Below, piece after piece: positions 11,495 through 21,419 of a stretch of 64,000 nucleotides of DNA (position 1 is the first letter of the stretch; each line of letters begins with the position of its first letter). The notes below the pieces were generated by a model. The model was given only the letters and a program-made list of their open reading frames with translations, was not told where the DNA came from and did not search any database. The translations under genes were made by a program, and so were the position numbers. This stretch comes from Yponomeuta sedellus. Its lineage: Eukaryota > Arthropoda > Insecta > Lepidoptera > Yponomeutidae. The stretch lies in contig OW203736.1 in assembly GCA_934045075.1 (NCBI GenBank), positions 5,008,091 through 5,072,090 on the forward strand, written 5' to 3'.

Positions 11495-11880
11495 ACGCGC
11501 TGGTCTAGCCGTTAAGACTTGGGTACCAAGACAGAGGTCGTGGGTTCGATTCAAACTGGGGGCCGCCGTACATTTTTACGAGTGGTTGAGACAGATGATG
11601 AGACTGACCCCTGGGTTAGGCTAGTGAACGAGTGCTGTTCGCGTGTCTAGCCGCAGCTTTTATGTTTTGCCCCCTTTTGTAAAACAATTAACAAATGCTT
11701 TGGCATTTAATCTATAAATCTCATCATAAGTATAGATGGCAAGTGATGTTTTACGTTAGGATGACTTAAGAAAAGACGGCCAGAGTGGAGTTTTTTTTCC
11801 CACTGCCTTTTTCTCCGCTACACTAAGGCCCGAAGGTGGCACCATTCACTTTCATTTTACACTGACGTTCAGCGATGAAA
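11495..11880 (+). repeat. Dispersed repeat E, copy 1 (tRNA-like head)
   Basis: The head GCGCTGGTCTAGCCGTTAAGACTTGG... GGTCGTGGGTTCGATTC has SINE-like A and B boxes. The body includes GGTTGAGACAGATGATGAGACTGACC, GAACGAGTGCTGTTCG, CTTTGGCATTTAA, TAGATGGCAAGTGATG and CACTGCCTTTTTCTCC. Diverged copies with the same order of blocks are at about 17515-17840 and 38620-38950. Confidence 0.65.
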
Positions 11881-11994
11881 TAAAAGCAGCGATTGGATGA
11901 GGATGGCTGAAGTCTATAGGAAGTGGCGTGCCATAGGGGATGTCTATGTCTAGCAGTGGATAATTGGTGGAGTGTGCAGAAGAATCCTAAATAT

Positions 11995-12130
11995 GTCACG
12001 CTGCAGGGCACAGGCCTTCTCTTCGAGTGATAGAGAGTATGGATTATTATCTACGTGCCCATGGCGGATTGGCAACATGTGACGAGGTAAGCGAATACCT
12101 CAAACACTCAGCTTTCCTCACGATGTATGA
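11995..12130. repeat. Dispersed CTGCAGGGCACAGGCC repeat fragment
   Basis: CTGCAGGGCACAGGCCTTCTCT, GATAGAGAGTATGG, GTGCCCATGGCGGATTGGCAA and CTCACGATGTATG follow in the order seen in many moth genomes. A second copy is at 61470-61600. Non-coding. Confidence 0.55.
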
Positions 12131-12187
12131 TATGTTACATAATTATATTGATCTTCCTGACTTTGTAAATAGCAATAGAAAAACTTC

Positions 12188-12641
12188 GACATCAACCCTT
12201 GTATGTCCCCACTGCTAGGACACTTTCCTACATTGCAGGATGGTTAGGCCATACTCCAATACTAGGGCCAAGTCCGGGTTGGTGGAGGATTGTAAGACAG
12301 TGGCGGGCCTTACTGTCAGAAGTTCTCAAGCCGCACATAAGGCCTCTGACTTGGCTTAACGACTGCCATAATATGATTATACTATTTTTATTTTTAATGC
12401 ACTAACCCGTGCTAAGCCTTTTTAGCCTCTAAATAGGTTTTTAAATTTGCCATTATATGACAGCCGGCACCAACGGCTTAGCGTGCCTTGCGAAGCACGG
12501 AAGCGCTCGGAAAAATGCCACTAGCGGTAGTCACGGGACGCTCACCCATCCTGTACCTGACCGCGCCTGTTGTTGTTTAACCAAGTGATTGATTCCAATC
12601 ACTCGGTTCAACTAGGCCTTTCCTAGCGCTTCCTACTACTA
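12188..12641 (+). repeat. F370 repeat interrupted by a SINE-A fragment
   Basis: The F370 sequence starts at ATCAACCCTTGTATGTCCCCAC and ends near CTAGCGCTTC. At about 12373-12452 it is interrupted by rearranged SINE-A sequence (reverse tail ACTATTTTTATTTTTAATGC joined to forward TTTTTAGCCTCTAAATAGG). Possible target duplication: AATAGAAAA at 12174-12182 and 12655-12663, with extra ACTACT units before the second copy. Confidence 0.75.
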
Positions 12642-13546
12642 AGCTCCTACTACTAATAGAAAACCATTGAACTATAATGGGGAGGCCTATGTCCAGTTAA
12701 AAGCTCCGTACAACAATACTTTATTCCCATACGCATTATTTCTTAGGAACATTTTCCATAGAGCACATCAACGCGTCCCAGGCTCTTTCCCGCGATGCTA
12801 TTATAAGCCGGTTCACATCTCAATCTAAAGGTTAACCGTCTGTCTGTTAGCGTCGAGATCGCACCCCGCTGCGCAGTGTGTTTACACCCTTATTTAAGTT
12901 GGGAGCGGTAGCGGTTTGTCCATACAACCTTTTGCGTATTCAACAAAATTAATAATAGACTTATAAATAAATTAACTTTCTCTGCTTCTAACTCTAACTA
13001 ACTCTGCTTTACTTTTGGCTCTAGCCAGATCCAAGATCGGGTACTAAAAAAAGTAAAAGGGTGACATACAAGGCTTAATGTCGTATGAATCACAGTTATA
13101 ACTTGTTCATTGTATAAAACTGTTCTACAGCTTAACTCAACAAAGTAAACAGGAAAATTTGATTATTTGAATACGTACTCGTACATGTCTTTATTAACCA
13201 CAAGAGCCCTTCGAAGTTTATGAATTGGACCAGCCCTCTATAATTTGTTCTAGTAAATCGTCTTCTATCCTGCGTGCTTAGCTGTACTAACCCAAAACCA
13301 AGCGCGAGGCCACGTCAGGAGCTGTAAGGTAATTTGTTACAATGATTATCTCCTGGCTCATGTTGTTGGAAATGTTTACGGCTGAATAAGGTGTAAGGTG
13401 TTGAAGGAGGCGGTAACCTCTTTGAGGGTTCTGATATAGGGAGCCGAGTTCGTTCCTACGATAAAGTACCCGGAAGATTGGAAAGTACGCGTTGAAGAGC
13501 TACCCGTATCTTAGTGGCTTAATTTCACAATTATCATACATAATTG
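12642..13546. other. Intergenic stretch without recognised features
   Basis: No supportable ORF, RNA or repeat family. The sequence is mixed in composition with a CGAGATCGCACCCCGCTGCGC stretch near 12853. Confidence 0.4.
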
Positions 13547-13692
13547 GTAGAGCGCTCAATTGGTAGAGCGCTGGCACGCATAGCCAGAGGTTGCGGGTTC
13601 GAATCCCGGCATGGGTGAAATTTTTAGCCTCTAAATAGGTTTTTTAAATTTGCCCTTAGCACGGGTTAGTGCGTTAAAAATAAAAATAGTAT
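13547..13692 (+). repeat. SINE-A, 5'-truncated
   Basis: It begins within the tRNA-like core (the GTAGAGCGCTCAATTG segment is locally duplicated), then GCATAGCCAGAGGTTGCGGGTTCGAATCCCGGCATGGGTG and the full tail to AAAAATAAAAATAGTATTA. Confidence 0.8.
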
Positions 13693-13964
13693 TATCATAC
13701 ATAATAGTTATTTAGATAGAGAACAATGAATGTGTTACACAAACAGAAAAAGTATATTACAATTATAACTTTTGTTATAAGAAAGTACATATTAGCCTAG
13801 TTATATATTAAACGTGTCTTGACGCGAACTTAAGTATTTACTTAGTGAAATTCTCAATTCACAAATCGGTTAAAATAAATGTAATAATGGTTATGGTAAC
13901 GATATTTTATCTAATCGCGATTTATTATTATTTAAAATGTAATAAAGGTTAAAATAAAAATGTA

Positions 13965-14094
13965 ATACAGTAAGGCCCGCCACTGTCTTACAATCCTCCA
14001 CCAACCCGGACTTGGCCCCTGTAGTAGAGTATGGCTCAACTTTCCTGCGCTGCAGGAAGAGACCCGTGCCCCAGCAGTGGGGACATACAAGGGT
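13965..14094 (-). repeat. F370 repeat fragment, reverse, 5' third
   Basis: Reverse of the F370 start: GTAAGGCCCGCCACTGTCTTACAATCC to GTGGGGACATACAAGGG. Only about 130 bp remain. Confidence 0.75.
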
Positions 14095-17086
14095 GCATAT
14101 CGATTGATCAAATGCGTGCCAACAGGTACAGTCTCCTTCAAGGTAACAAGGCAAGATTCTAGGAAAAAGTAGATCTGGCCAAAGATATCCTGGCTGTACA
14201 ATCTACAACAACGGTTTCAACAGAGTACCAAATTCCTTGTTTGTATTGGCAAAGCAAGATAGCCGAATTGGTGGACAACCTTTGATAGAAGACGGCACAT
14301 AAAGCAGAAGAGGAACCAATTACTTAGTTATGGCATTGCAGAAAATAACACAGCCCCTCCTAAGAGATATTTTATCACATCACCTCGAGGTTACCGAGAA
14401 AAACGTTCCCACAAACAATAGAGATAGAGTCACGTACCTGCGCCTTTACGACAGATTGTATTCGATTATTTGTCTCGGATCTCTCGAATGATTTTCACTC
14501 ATCTGTTAAAGAAAGGTAGGCTGATGTTTTTGCCGCACACGCGTGATTGTATGTAAGTTTGTGTTGTGATCGCCAGAGGTAACACGGCTTATTCCATTCT
14601 GAAAAATTAATTATTAGATCATGTGGGTATCACTGGGCATGGTTGACACAACGCGAGCTCCGTCTCTGCTCACCATGATTAAGCTCTGCGAATCGGAGCG
14701 AAACTTGGTCGGACTTTTCCGATATAACAACACCCGTAAGTAAATCCGGACTAAAAGTCTACAATGTGTTGTGCTTACGACAGTTTTAGTTCAAAAAAAA
14801 ATATTCTTAAAAAAATAAATACAGGAAATATCAGTTGTCATATTGTGACCCTCTTTTGTGGAATATGACAACTGACATTTGCCTGAAACAAAAAATACTA
14901 CTTGCAAAAAAATCTCTTATACGTTAAGTATTGCCCATGATTATATCGCACCGCAGTCTGTGACGCTCGTGTGGTAGCACCTGGCACTGACTGAAAATCA
15001 GCGCTGAAGGCTTGTCAATTAGCATATTGCTGAGTCAGTTGCCATTTATAGCAGCTGTGACACGCCGTGACCTTTCGTTTTTCTTCGTTTTTTTTTTGTT
15101 TTTTGTGAATGTTATGTTTAGTAATGTTTTAAGTTTGTTACTGTGGCGTGTGCACTGTTTCTGTAGTAAATGTTTTTCTTCTTCTTCTTCTAAGTCTGTT
15201 GAATTTTAAAGTTTTAAAGAAGGGTGAATCAAATTTAATATCCATCTAAATGAGATAAAATGACGATACTAAAATTAAATTTTGTATTAGTTTTGACTGA
15301 TGACTAATTTTACGCATAGACGTTTTAATAAGATATCAAAACCACCATCACCTGTATTTATAATATGTACGTGATAAAGAATATGAATATTGTTTTCGTG
15401 AGAAAACCTGAACTAGTTATTCTACCAGCTCGGCTCTTCCCCCAATTTAGCAGTCGGGTTTTCAAAAGATATATTGCAAGTTTTTCACTCGGCACAATTG
15501 GACCGTTTAACGATTCGCCGCATCCAATCGAATCGCGCTTGTTAGAAGCGCCGCGCCGCAACAATAATAGGATTTTCGAAATTAACTTTTATATGGTTTG
15601 TGGTGACAGGTACGGCGCGAGGTTGTTGCTTTGACTCCGTTTAAAAAATAAGTAGGTTTACTAAAGTGGCGGTTTCTAAACTGTTTAAGGTGTGGAACAC
15701 TAATTGGTATTTGTGTTCCATGAATTATTCTGCTCTCCGAAGCTTTATTTTTTCTACTGTTCTCCTGTAACTGGTTTCGAGGAGAAAAGATGTCAATGTG
15801 TCTGTATACATTTATGTGGTTCTGCGGTCCTCCCGAGGAGTTGACTTGAAGAAAGAGAAGAAGAGAAAAGAAGTAGACGCTTCGACACGTAAAAGAAGAG
15901 GACCGTATTTTAAATATGTATTCATGATACAAATAAAAAAAGATACAAGATAGAATATTCTTTAGCCTAAACACAAATTACAGTGCCAGAATTATATAAA
16001 AATATAGTACAATAAAAAAACTACTAACAGCTAAAATCACCATAAGCTGAGAGGTTTATGTGTGATATTCAAAGTACGTTTAGCTTAGAAAGTTGCAACT
16101 TAAAAGTACTAAACTAGGATTTAATTTTTTTATAAGGAGGGCTGCGCATGTCACCTAAAATACGTATCTGGTAACATCTAATAATAGTTGTCATATTTCA
16201 TCGGCCTCGTGTTCTTTTTGTGCCTAGTTCTCGAAACGGCTGGTATCGGAAAGCTTATCTACGGGTCTTGCTTTGTCTATGTGAAAACGGTCTTTTTCAC
16301 TTTAGAAGAGTTTCCCAGAAACTGCACATTTTGAACATTTAAACGGACGGCAAAAGTGATATAATATAATAACTACGGCGTTGATACTAAATGCGAGTTT
16401 TATCTCTGAACCTATTTCGGACTCTGAATAGGCTATTGACAGACACATGGTTGAAAACTTTGGTGAAAACTGCTAACTAATAAAAACCGAAGGATACACT
16501 CTGTAACGGTGTAAACTTTTCTACAGTCTGTTAGCTTTTAGAATTTACCTCGGGCTCTAGAGTAGGCTTCGGTTTTCGCCGAAAGCACACGAGTGTAATA
16601 CTACTTCCTGCTCTGTATAAAACTTTTCTTCATTACTTTGAAAAGTTATGTAAAGTTATAAATAAGAAGACAAAATAAACCTTACCTTTAGTAGCTCATC
16701 AAGAATAAAAATAAGATTTTTTTATTGCAAGAAAACGTTTTATAATAAATGTCTATTCTCTGACGGTAGACGGATTTCCTGTGCAAAGTGTCGTGTCAAC
16801 ATTGACGTTTTCGTAATTGTTTTACCGGATGAATTTACTTGGAATTTATTCACAAAACTCCAACCAGAGGAGCTATTCCATAACTTCTCCACTGTATCGA
16901 CTCATACGATTTAACCTGCACGGAACTGTCAAAAAAATACATATTTTTACTTTTCGGAAACATTTTCATAGGTAACCCAATATTAGGCAATAATTACGGA
17001 ATACAGAAGCAGGTTTGCTTACATATTTTATCAGAACTACCCTCAAAGTAACGCTGAAAACAAGCACGTGAATATGTGGAGTGTGT
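14095..17086. other. Long intergenic stretch, no recognised gene
   Basis: Short ORFs up to about 130 codons on either strand (for example 15365-15634 + and 15582-15974 -) have no domain I recognise and overlap each other. A hairpin with 14-bp arms lies at 14831-14844 and 14862-14875. Sequence near 14668-14725 is the reverse of a block near 5974-5998. CTTCTTCTTCTT near 15177 is a short microsatellite. Confidence 0.4.
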
Positions 17087-17471
17087 AATAGGGAATGGAA
17101 GAAAATATCAGAAGTGCTTGATTTTTTTTTGGTGATAGGAATAACCTTCCTTAACGCGAGAAAAAAGTTTAAATTATTTTGGCCTCGTCGTTAATTTTTA
17201 AATAATCTTAATATTCTTCCATTCGTCGTTCTGGGCTCAGTACGGCTTAACAGACACATTCCTTGGTCCCCACTAATGAAAAAAAAAATCTGTGATGACA
17301 ATGACATTGAAAGCTCCCGTCGTTGTCATCACAGATGGAAGAATATTAAGATTATTTAAAAATTTACTACGTGGCCAAAAAAATTGAAACTTTTTTCTCG
17401 CGTTAAGGAAGGTTATTCCTATCACCAAAAAAAAAATCAAGCACTTCTGATATTTTCTTCCATTCCCTATT
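17087..17471. repeat. Long imperfect inverted repeat, arms about 136 bp, nested hairpin
   Basis: The left arm 17087-17221 is the reverse complement of 17335-17471 with few differences: both read AATAGGGAATGGAAGAAAAT at the outer ends and ATATTCTTCCAT/ATGGAAGAATAT at the inner ends. Between the arms, 17290-17305 and 17319-17334 form a second inverted pair (CTGTGATGACAATGAC, one mismatch). It looks like a foldback/MITE-type element. I cannot define a target duplication. Confidence 0.85.
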
Positions 17472-17499
17472 GTGTACAGCTTATGGAGGTAAGAGATAC

Positions 17500-17845
17500 G
17501 TGTTCGGGTCATCTATCTCCCTCCGAAATGGTTGAGACTGATGATGGCTGACCACTGCATTATGCTCGTGAACGAGTGCTGTTCGTGTGTCTGGCCGCAG
17601 CAATTATGTTTTCCCTACTTTTATTAGACATTTAACTAAGGCTTTGGCATTTAAAATTATTAAAAACAATCATGAAATCTTATTAGGTATACGTATAGAT
17701 GGCAACTGATGTATTTGGTTTAAGATGACTTGAGAAAACATGGAGTAGAGTTTCTTTTCCCGCTGCCTTTTTCTCCATTACAATGCAGCCCGAAAGCAGC
17801 GGCTTGAATTTTACATTGACATTCAGCAAAACGAATGTAAATTTG
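17500..17845 (+). repeat. Dispersed repeat E, copy 2
   Basis: Same block order as 11495-11880: GGTTGAGACTGATGATGG, GAACGAGTGCTGTTCGTG, CTTTGGCATTTAA, TAGATGGCAACTGATG, CGCTGCCTTTTTCTCC and TTTTACATTGACATTCAGC. Confidence 0.65.
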
Positions 17846-18503
17846 TTACGTCGAAACAAATTTATTTAGTTTCATTTGTAGCCGGTTATTAGTGCCTATC
17901 AACCCACGCAAAACAATGTTTTTAATTGTTATTGGTGCAAGGTCAGAATTTTACAGGATAGTTCGTTAATAAGGTTTACTCTTACATTGTTTTTTTTTTT
18001 CGATTTTACTATTAATTTCAATCAAATGTATAAAAATGTATTTTGTTGTAAGATATAACGTAGTCGACAGCATTTACATACGTGCACTCTGATAATTTAC
18101 GTTAAGGACGACTTAGTAACAAAAATATGGACGGGTAAACCGTAAATCTTGCTTTCGACCATACCCACCTAAAATGAATATTCTTAGTGAATAGGCACAT
18201 TTCTTTAGATGATTTGTAACGTATGATTGAAATAGGACTATTTGCCAGCACACATCTATTTTTCCATCAATATTGCAAATTCCTTAGCGTCTACCATACA
18301 AAATAGCTGATAGAATAAGTTTCATTTCAACAATCATGATAATTCGGATCTCGCAATACATTTTGTAACGACACTGTCAAAGAAGAGCTAAGCAGATCGC
18401 AATATGGCGGCCTGATGACGTCACGGACTTGTAATGGCCCTGATTGGTCCGCGCGTGACAGTTTGCTGATATGAGTAGAGTCCGGTGGCGAGCTAAAATA
18501 GTG
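17846..18503. other. Flank of the BEL/Pao insertion, no gene seen
   Basis: AT-rich until about 18390, then GC-richer. The last 110 bp carry AATATGGCGGCC, the palindrome TGACGTCA (18417-18424) and a reverse CCAAT box (CTGATTGG). These motifs are promoter-like, but no transcript start can be shown and the flank across the insertion (25202 onward) does not resemble a 5' UTR. Confidence 0.35.
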
Positions 18504-18508
18504 GTTCT

Positions 18509-18715
18509 TGTAGGGGTTGATGCTTGGCCTTATCGTGGACGTGGAAGCCGCGCCGGTCTCGAGTAAAACCACTTGTTGCGTAGAAACTGATAACTAATTT
18601 AATTAATTAATTGTGGAGCACAAGGTACACGTTATGGCGTCGAGGTGTGGTCGAAGAGAGAGAGATAGCTAACACAAATGTTGCTATATCTAATTATCTG
18701 TTGGGGATGCCAACA
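18509..18715 (-). repeat. 3' LTR of the BEL/Pao element
   Basis: 207 bp. It ends at the inner side with the TGTTGGCATCCCC start (element orientation), next to a weak purine-rich stretch (AGGGGCGCAGCC, reverse of 18716-18727) that may be the polypurine tract. One base difference from the other LTR. Confidence 0.95.
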
Positions 18716-18789
18716 GGCTGCGCCCCTAGCGTAAGAAACGCTTGACATATTATATTACTATTTGGCTCCTAGAGAGCCTGCTAAGGCTT

Positions 18790-18875
18790 AAATAACATGT
18801 TAAAACCTAACTAACATGTTAAAACTTAACTAACATGTTAAAACTTAACTAACATGTTAAAACTTAACTAACATT
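18790..18875. repeat. Tandem 20-bp repeat in the 3' non-coding part of the BEL/Pao element
   Basis: Four to five units of AACATGTTAAAACTTAACTA. Directly after it, a block with AATGCCTGT-TCTTTCTAGGC occurs twice (about 18892 and 18946). Such repeats are common in LTR-element UTRs; their role here is unknown. Confidence 0.85.
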
Positions 18876-19142
18876 TCACTTCCCTGCTAAACAATGCCTG
18901 TTTCTTTCTAGGCGTATGAACTAAAATAACATTTCTTTCTTAAATAATGCCTGTCTCTTTCTAGGCATGCACAAACAAAAAACTTAATAGCAAGGAAACC
19001 ACCTAGTGTTATCTTCACTAAATCAGCTTTTTATATATTTACTGACTTCAGTGTTAAATTAAACTAAACCTTAAAAAGGAAATTAACATTATTACTTTAA
19101 TTAAAAATAATTTCTACGTGCATATGTAATTTTATTTTAATT

Positions 19143-21419
19143 TTATTGCATGGGTAACGGACATACACCCGATAAAGAACGTGTATATACCTTGCCACTA
19201 GGGGCAGTGACCTCAAAGGCTCTGACCTTACCATCACCACCAGTAAAAACCTTTGAAATCCTAGCCAAAGGCCAATAAAGAGGAGGCGAGTTTGGCTGCT
19301 TCAATAGGACTAAATCACCTACGGAAACATTGGGTAAAGCGTCGCGCCACTTAGGTCTAGATTGTAAAATATTTAGGTATTGTCTGTGCCAGACCTTCCA
19401 GAATGACTGCTTCATGTTTTCTACTAATCGCCAGAACTTAAGCCTATTACTTGGAAGCTCTGAGATGTCTGGCTCAGGATAAGTCGTGAGAGGACAGCCC
19501 ACTAAAAAATGACCCGGGCTGAGGTAACTAAAATCATCAACGTCCGAGGAGTTAACAGGCATTAAAGGCCTAGAATTTAAAATAGACTCGATTTGACACA
19601 AAACTGTGTTGAGTTGTTCATAAGTAAGTACGCTCTTTTGAATTGTTCTTTTTAAATGAAATTTCATGCTCTTAACCCCAGCTTCTGCTAGACCTGCGAA
19701 CACTGGTGAATAACTAGGTATAAAATTGAATTTAATTCCACGCTGTGACGAGAAATCTTGCACCAGTGTTTGGTGGTCTGCAGAGCTGTGCAGCCGGTAC
19801 AAGTCAGCCAAATGGTTAGCTGCGCCTCTGAAAGCACCTCCATTGTCGCAATAGACTTCAGTGGGCATTGCTCTTCGCGAAATGAATCTTTTAAAACACG
19901 CTAGAAAGGTTTCTGTCGAAAGATCTGACGCTAATTCTAAATGAATAGCTTTCGTATTGAAACATACAAAGACACAAACATAGCCTTTGGTAATTAGTGC
20001 CCGTCTTACTCGTGAATTTTTTACATCAATCGGCCCACAAAAATCCATACCGACCACATGGAAAGCTCTGGAAGCTGTGACACGCGGTTTAGGCAGCGAT
20101 CCCATTAGCTGCTTTGCACAAGCAGCCTTTAATCTGAAACAGGTTATGCATTTATGCGTTATTTTCTTTACTTGACGTAAGCCGTTTATTAAGTAATAAT
20201 ATTGATTTAATTGAGACAGTAAAAGTTTAGGACCAGCATGAAGCAATCGAAGGTGCTCGTGAGAGATAATAAGCTCAGTTAATTTGGAACCTTTTGGCAG
20301 AATAAGGGGATGTTTTTGATTGTATGATATTGCCGAATTCTGAAGCCTTCCCCCTACACGCAACAAGCCGTTTTGGTCTATAAAGGGGTGCAAAGGTTTA
20401 AGAGAGCCTTGTACGGTTTCACCTTTTTGTAGCAATTTTAAATCCTCACTGAAATAAAATTGTTGTTCATGCTTAATCAATAAATCAGAAGCGTTTTGTA
20501 ACTCCTTGTGCGAAAGGTATTTGCTTAGTATTTTGTTATTTCCTGGTTTAATATTCTTACTAAAGCGTAAAATGTATGCTAACACACGCTTCATTTTGTT
20601 TAAGTCTGAATATTTTTCTACTAATTGTGAGATTTCCTTTTCTTTCAGAGTAAGGAGCACAATATTGTGGTTGGCAGTGGCTGTAGGCGTCACCTTTAAT
20701 TCGGGTAAGTCCTTAATGACCTTAGGTAAGGAGTTATTACAATTATACTCCATTTCTTTCAGAAAATCTGGACCGCTCCACCACATTCTGCAGTCAGAGA
20801 GCTCACCCGGGCTTAGACCTCTACTAAGGAAATCCGCTGGATTTTCATGGGTACCGACATACCTCCACTGCCATCCATCTGTACTGCGCTGTATGAGCCG
20901 TACTCTGTTTGAAATATAGGCCTGTAATTTAACTATATCTGTTTCAATCCATGCCAATGCAATCTGTGAATCAGTAAATAAAATAGTTTCATGTATGCAG
21001 ATTTTTACCTTTAATGTATGGTAAACCTTTTGTGCTAGCCGTGCCAATAGTAAGCAGGCATTTAACTCCAAGCGAGGTATCGTCTGTAGCTTAGTGCGGG
21101 GGTTAATTCGCGATTTCGAGCAAAGCAATGACACATTTACTTTACCTAATTTATCGACCACTCGCAAGTACAGACAAGCTCCGTAACCTGTGGTGCTGGA
21201 AGCATCTGCAAAGCCAATTAGCTGCACCTTCTCAGCGTTGCCGGGAACCTGAATGTTTCGAGGCAAGTAAATAGGTTTCATGTTACTTAGGTTATTAGCA
21301 AATTCGGCCCATTCATTTTGCAACGTCTGTGATGGATTGGCATCCCAATCTACTTCCTCGCACCACAGCTTCTGCATTATCGCCTTTGCTTTTACAACAA
21401 TAGGGCTGGCAAAACCCAT
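19143..21419 (-). CDS. pol: BEL/Pao pol, C-terminal part: RNase H and integrase
   Basis: 758 codons. Residues 1-20 are the end of the RT-connection region. RNase H shows the acidic residues of GFADASS (about D72), RLELNA (E118), FTDSQ (D150) and ENPADFLSRG (D196). The integrase has a zinc-binding H/C region with CITC at 424-427 and a core with GMDF (D459), YCDNGG (D525) and AEAGVKSMK (E579). After this comes the DUF5641-type C-terminal domain typical of BEL/Pao (GDLVLLKQ...YWPLARI). The stop is at 19143. The ATG at 21419 is not the true start: this frame continues the polyprotein of the 21392-23488 frame, and the two overlap by 28 bp at a frame break in a conserved block. Confidence 0.93.
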   Translation of the reverse strand: MGFASPIVVKAKAIMQKLWCEEVDWDANPSQTLQNEWAEFANNLSNMKPIYLPRNIQVPGNAEKVQLIGFADASSTTGYGACLYLRVVDKLGKVNVSLLCSKSRINPRTKLQTIPRLELNACLLLARLAQKVYHTLKVKICIHETILFTDSQIALAWIETDIVKLQAYISNRVRLIQRSTDGWQWRYVGTHENPADFLSRGLSPGELSDCRMWWSGPDFLKEMEYNCNNSLPKVIKDLPELKVTPTATANHNIVLLTLKEKEISQLVEKYSDLNKMKRVLAYILRFSKNIKPGNNKILSKYLSHKELQNASDLLIKHEQQFYFSEDLKLLQKGETVQGSLKPLHPFIDQNGLLRVGGRLQNSAISYNQKHPLILPKGSKLTELIISHEHLRLLHAGPKLLLSQLNQYYYLINGLRQVKKITHKCITCFRLKAACAKQLMGSLPKPRVTASRAFHVVGMDFCGPIDVKNSRVRRALITKGYVCVFVCFNTKAIHLELASDLSTETFLACFKRFISRRAMPTEVYCDNGGAFRGAANHLADLYRLHSSADHQTLVQDFSSQRGIKFNFIPSYSPVFAGLAEAGVKSMKFHLKRTIQKSVLTYEQLNTVLCQIESILNSRPLMPVNSSDVDDFSYLSPGHFLVGCPLTTYPEPDISELPSNRLKFWRLVENMKQSFWKVWHRQYLNILQSRPKWRDALPNVSVGDLVLLKQPNSPPLYWPLARISKVFTGGDGKVRAFEVTAPSGKVYTRSLSGVCPLPMQ

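Noticed and set aside
15582..15974. 130-codon - strand frame
   Set aside because: Low-complexity start, overlaps another frame on the opposite strand, and no recognisable domain.
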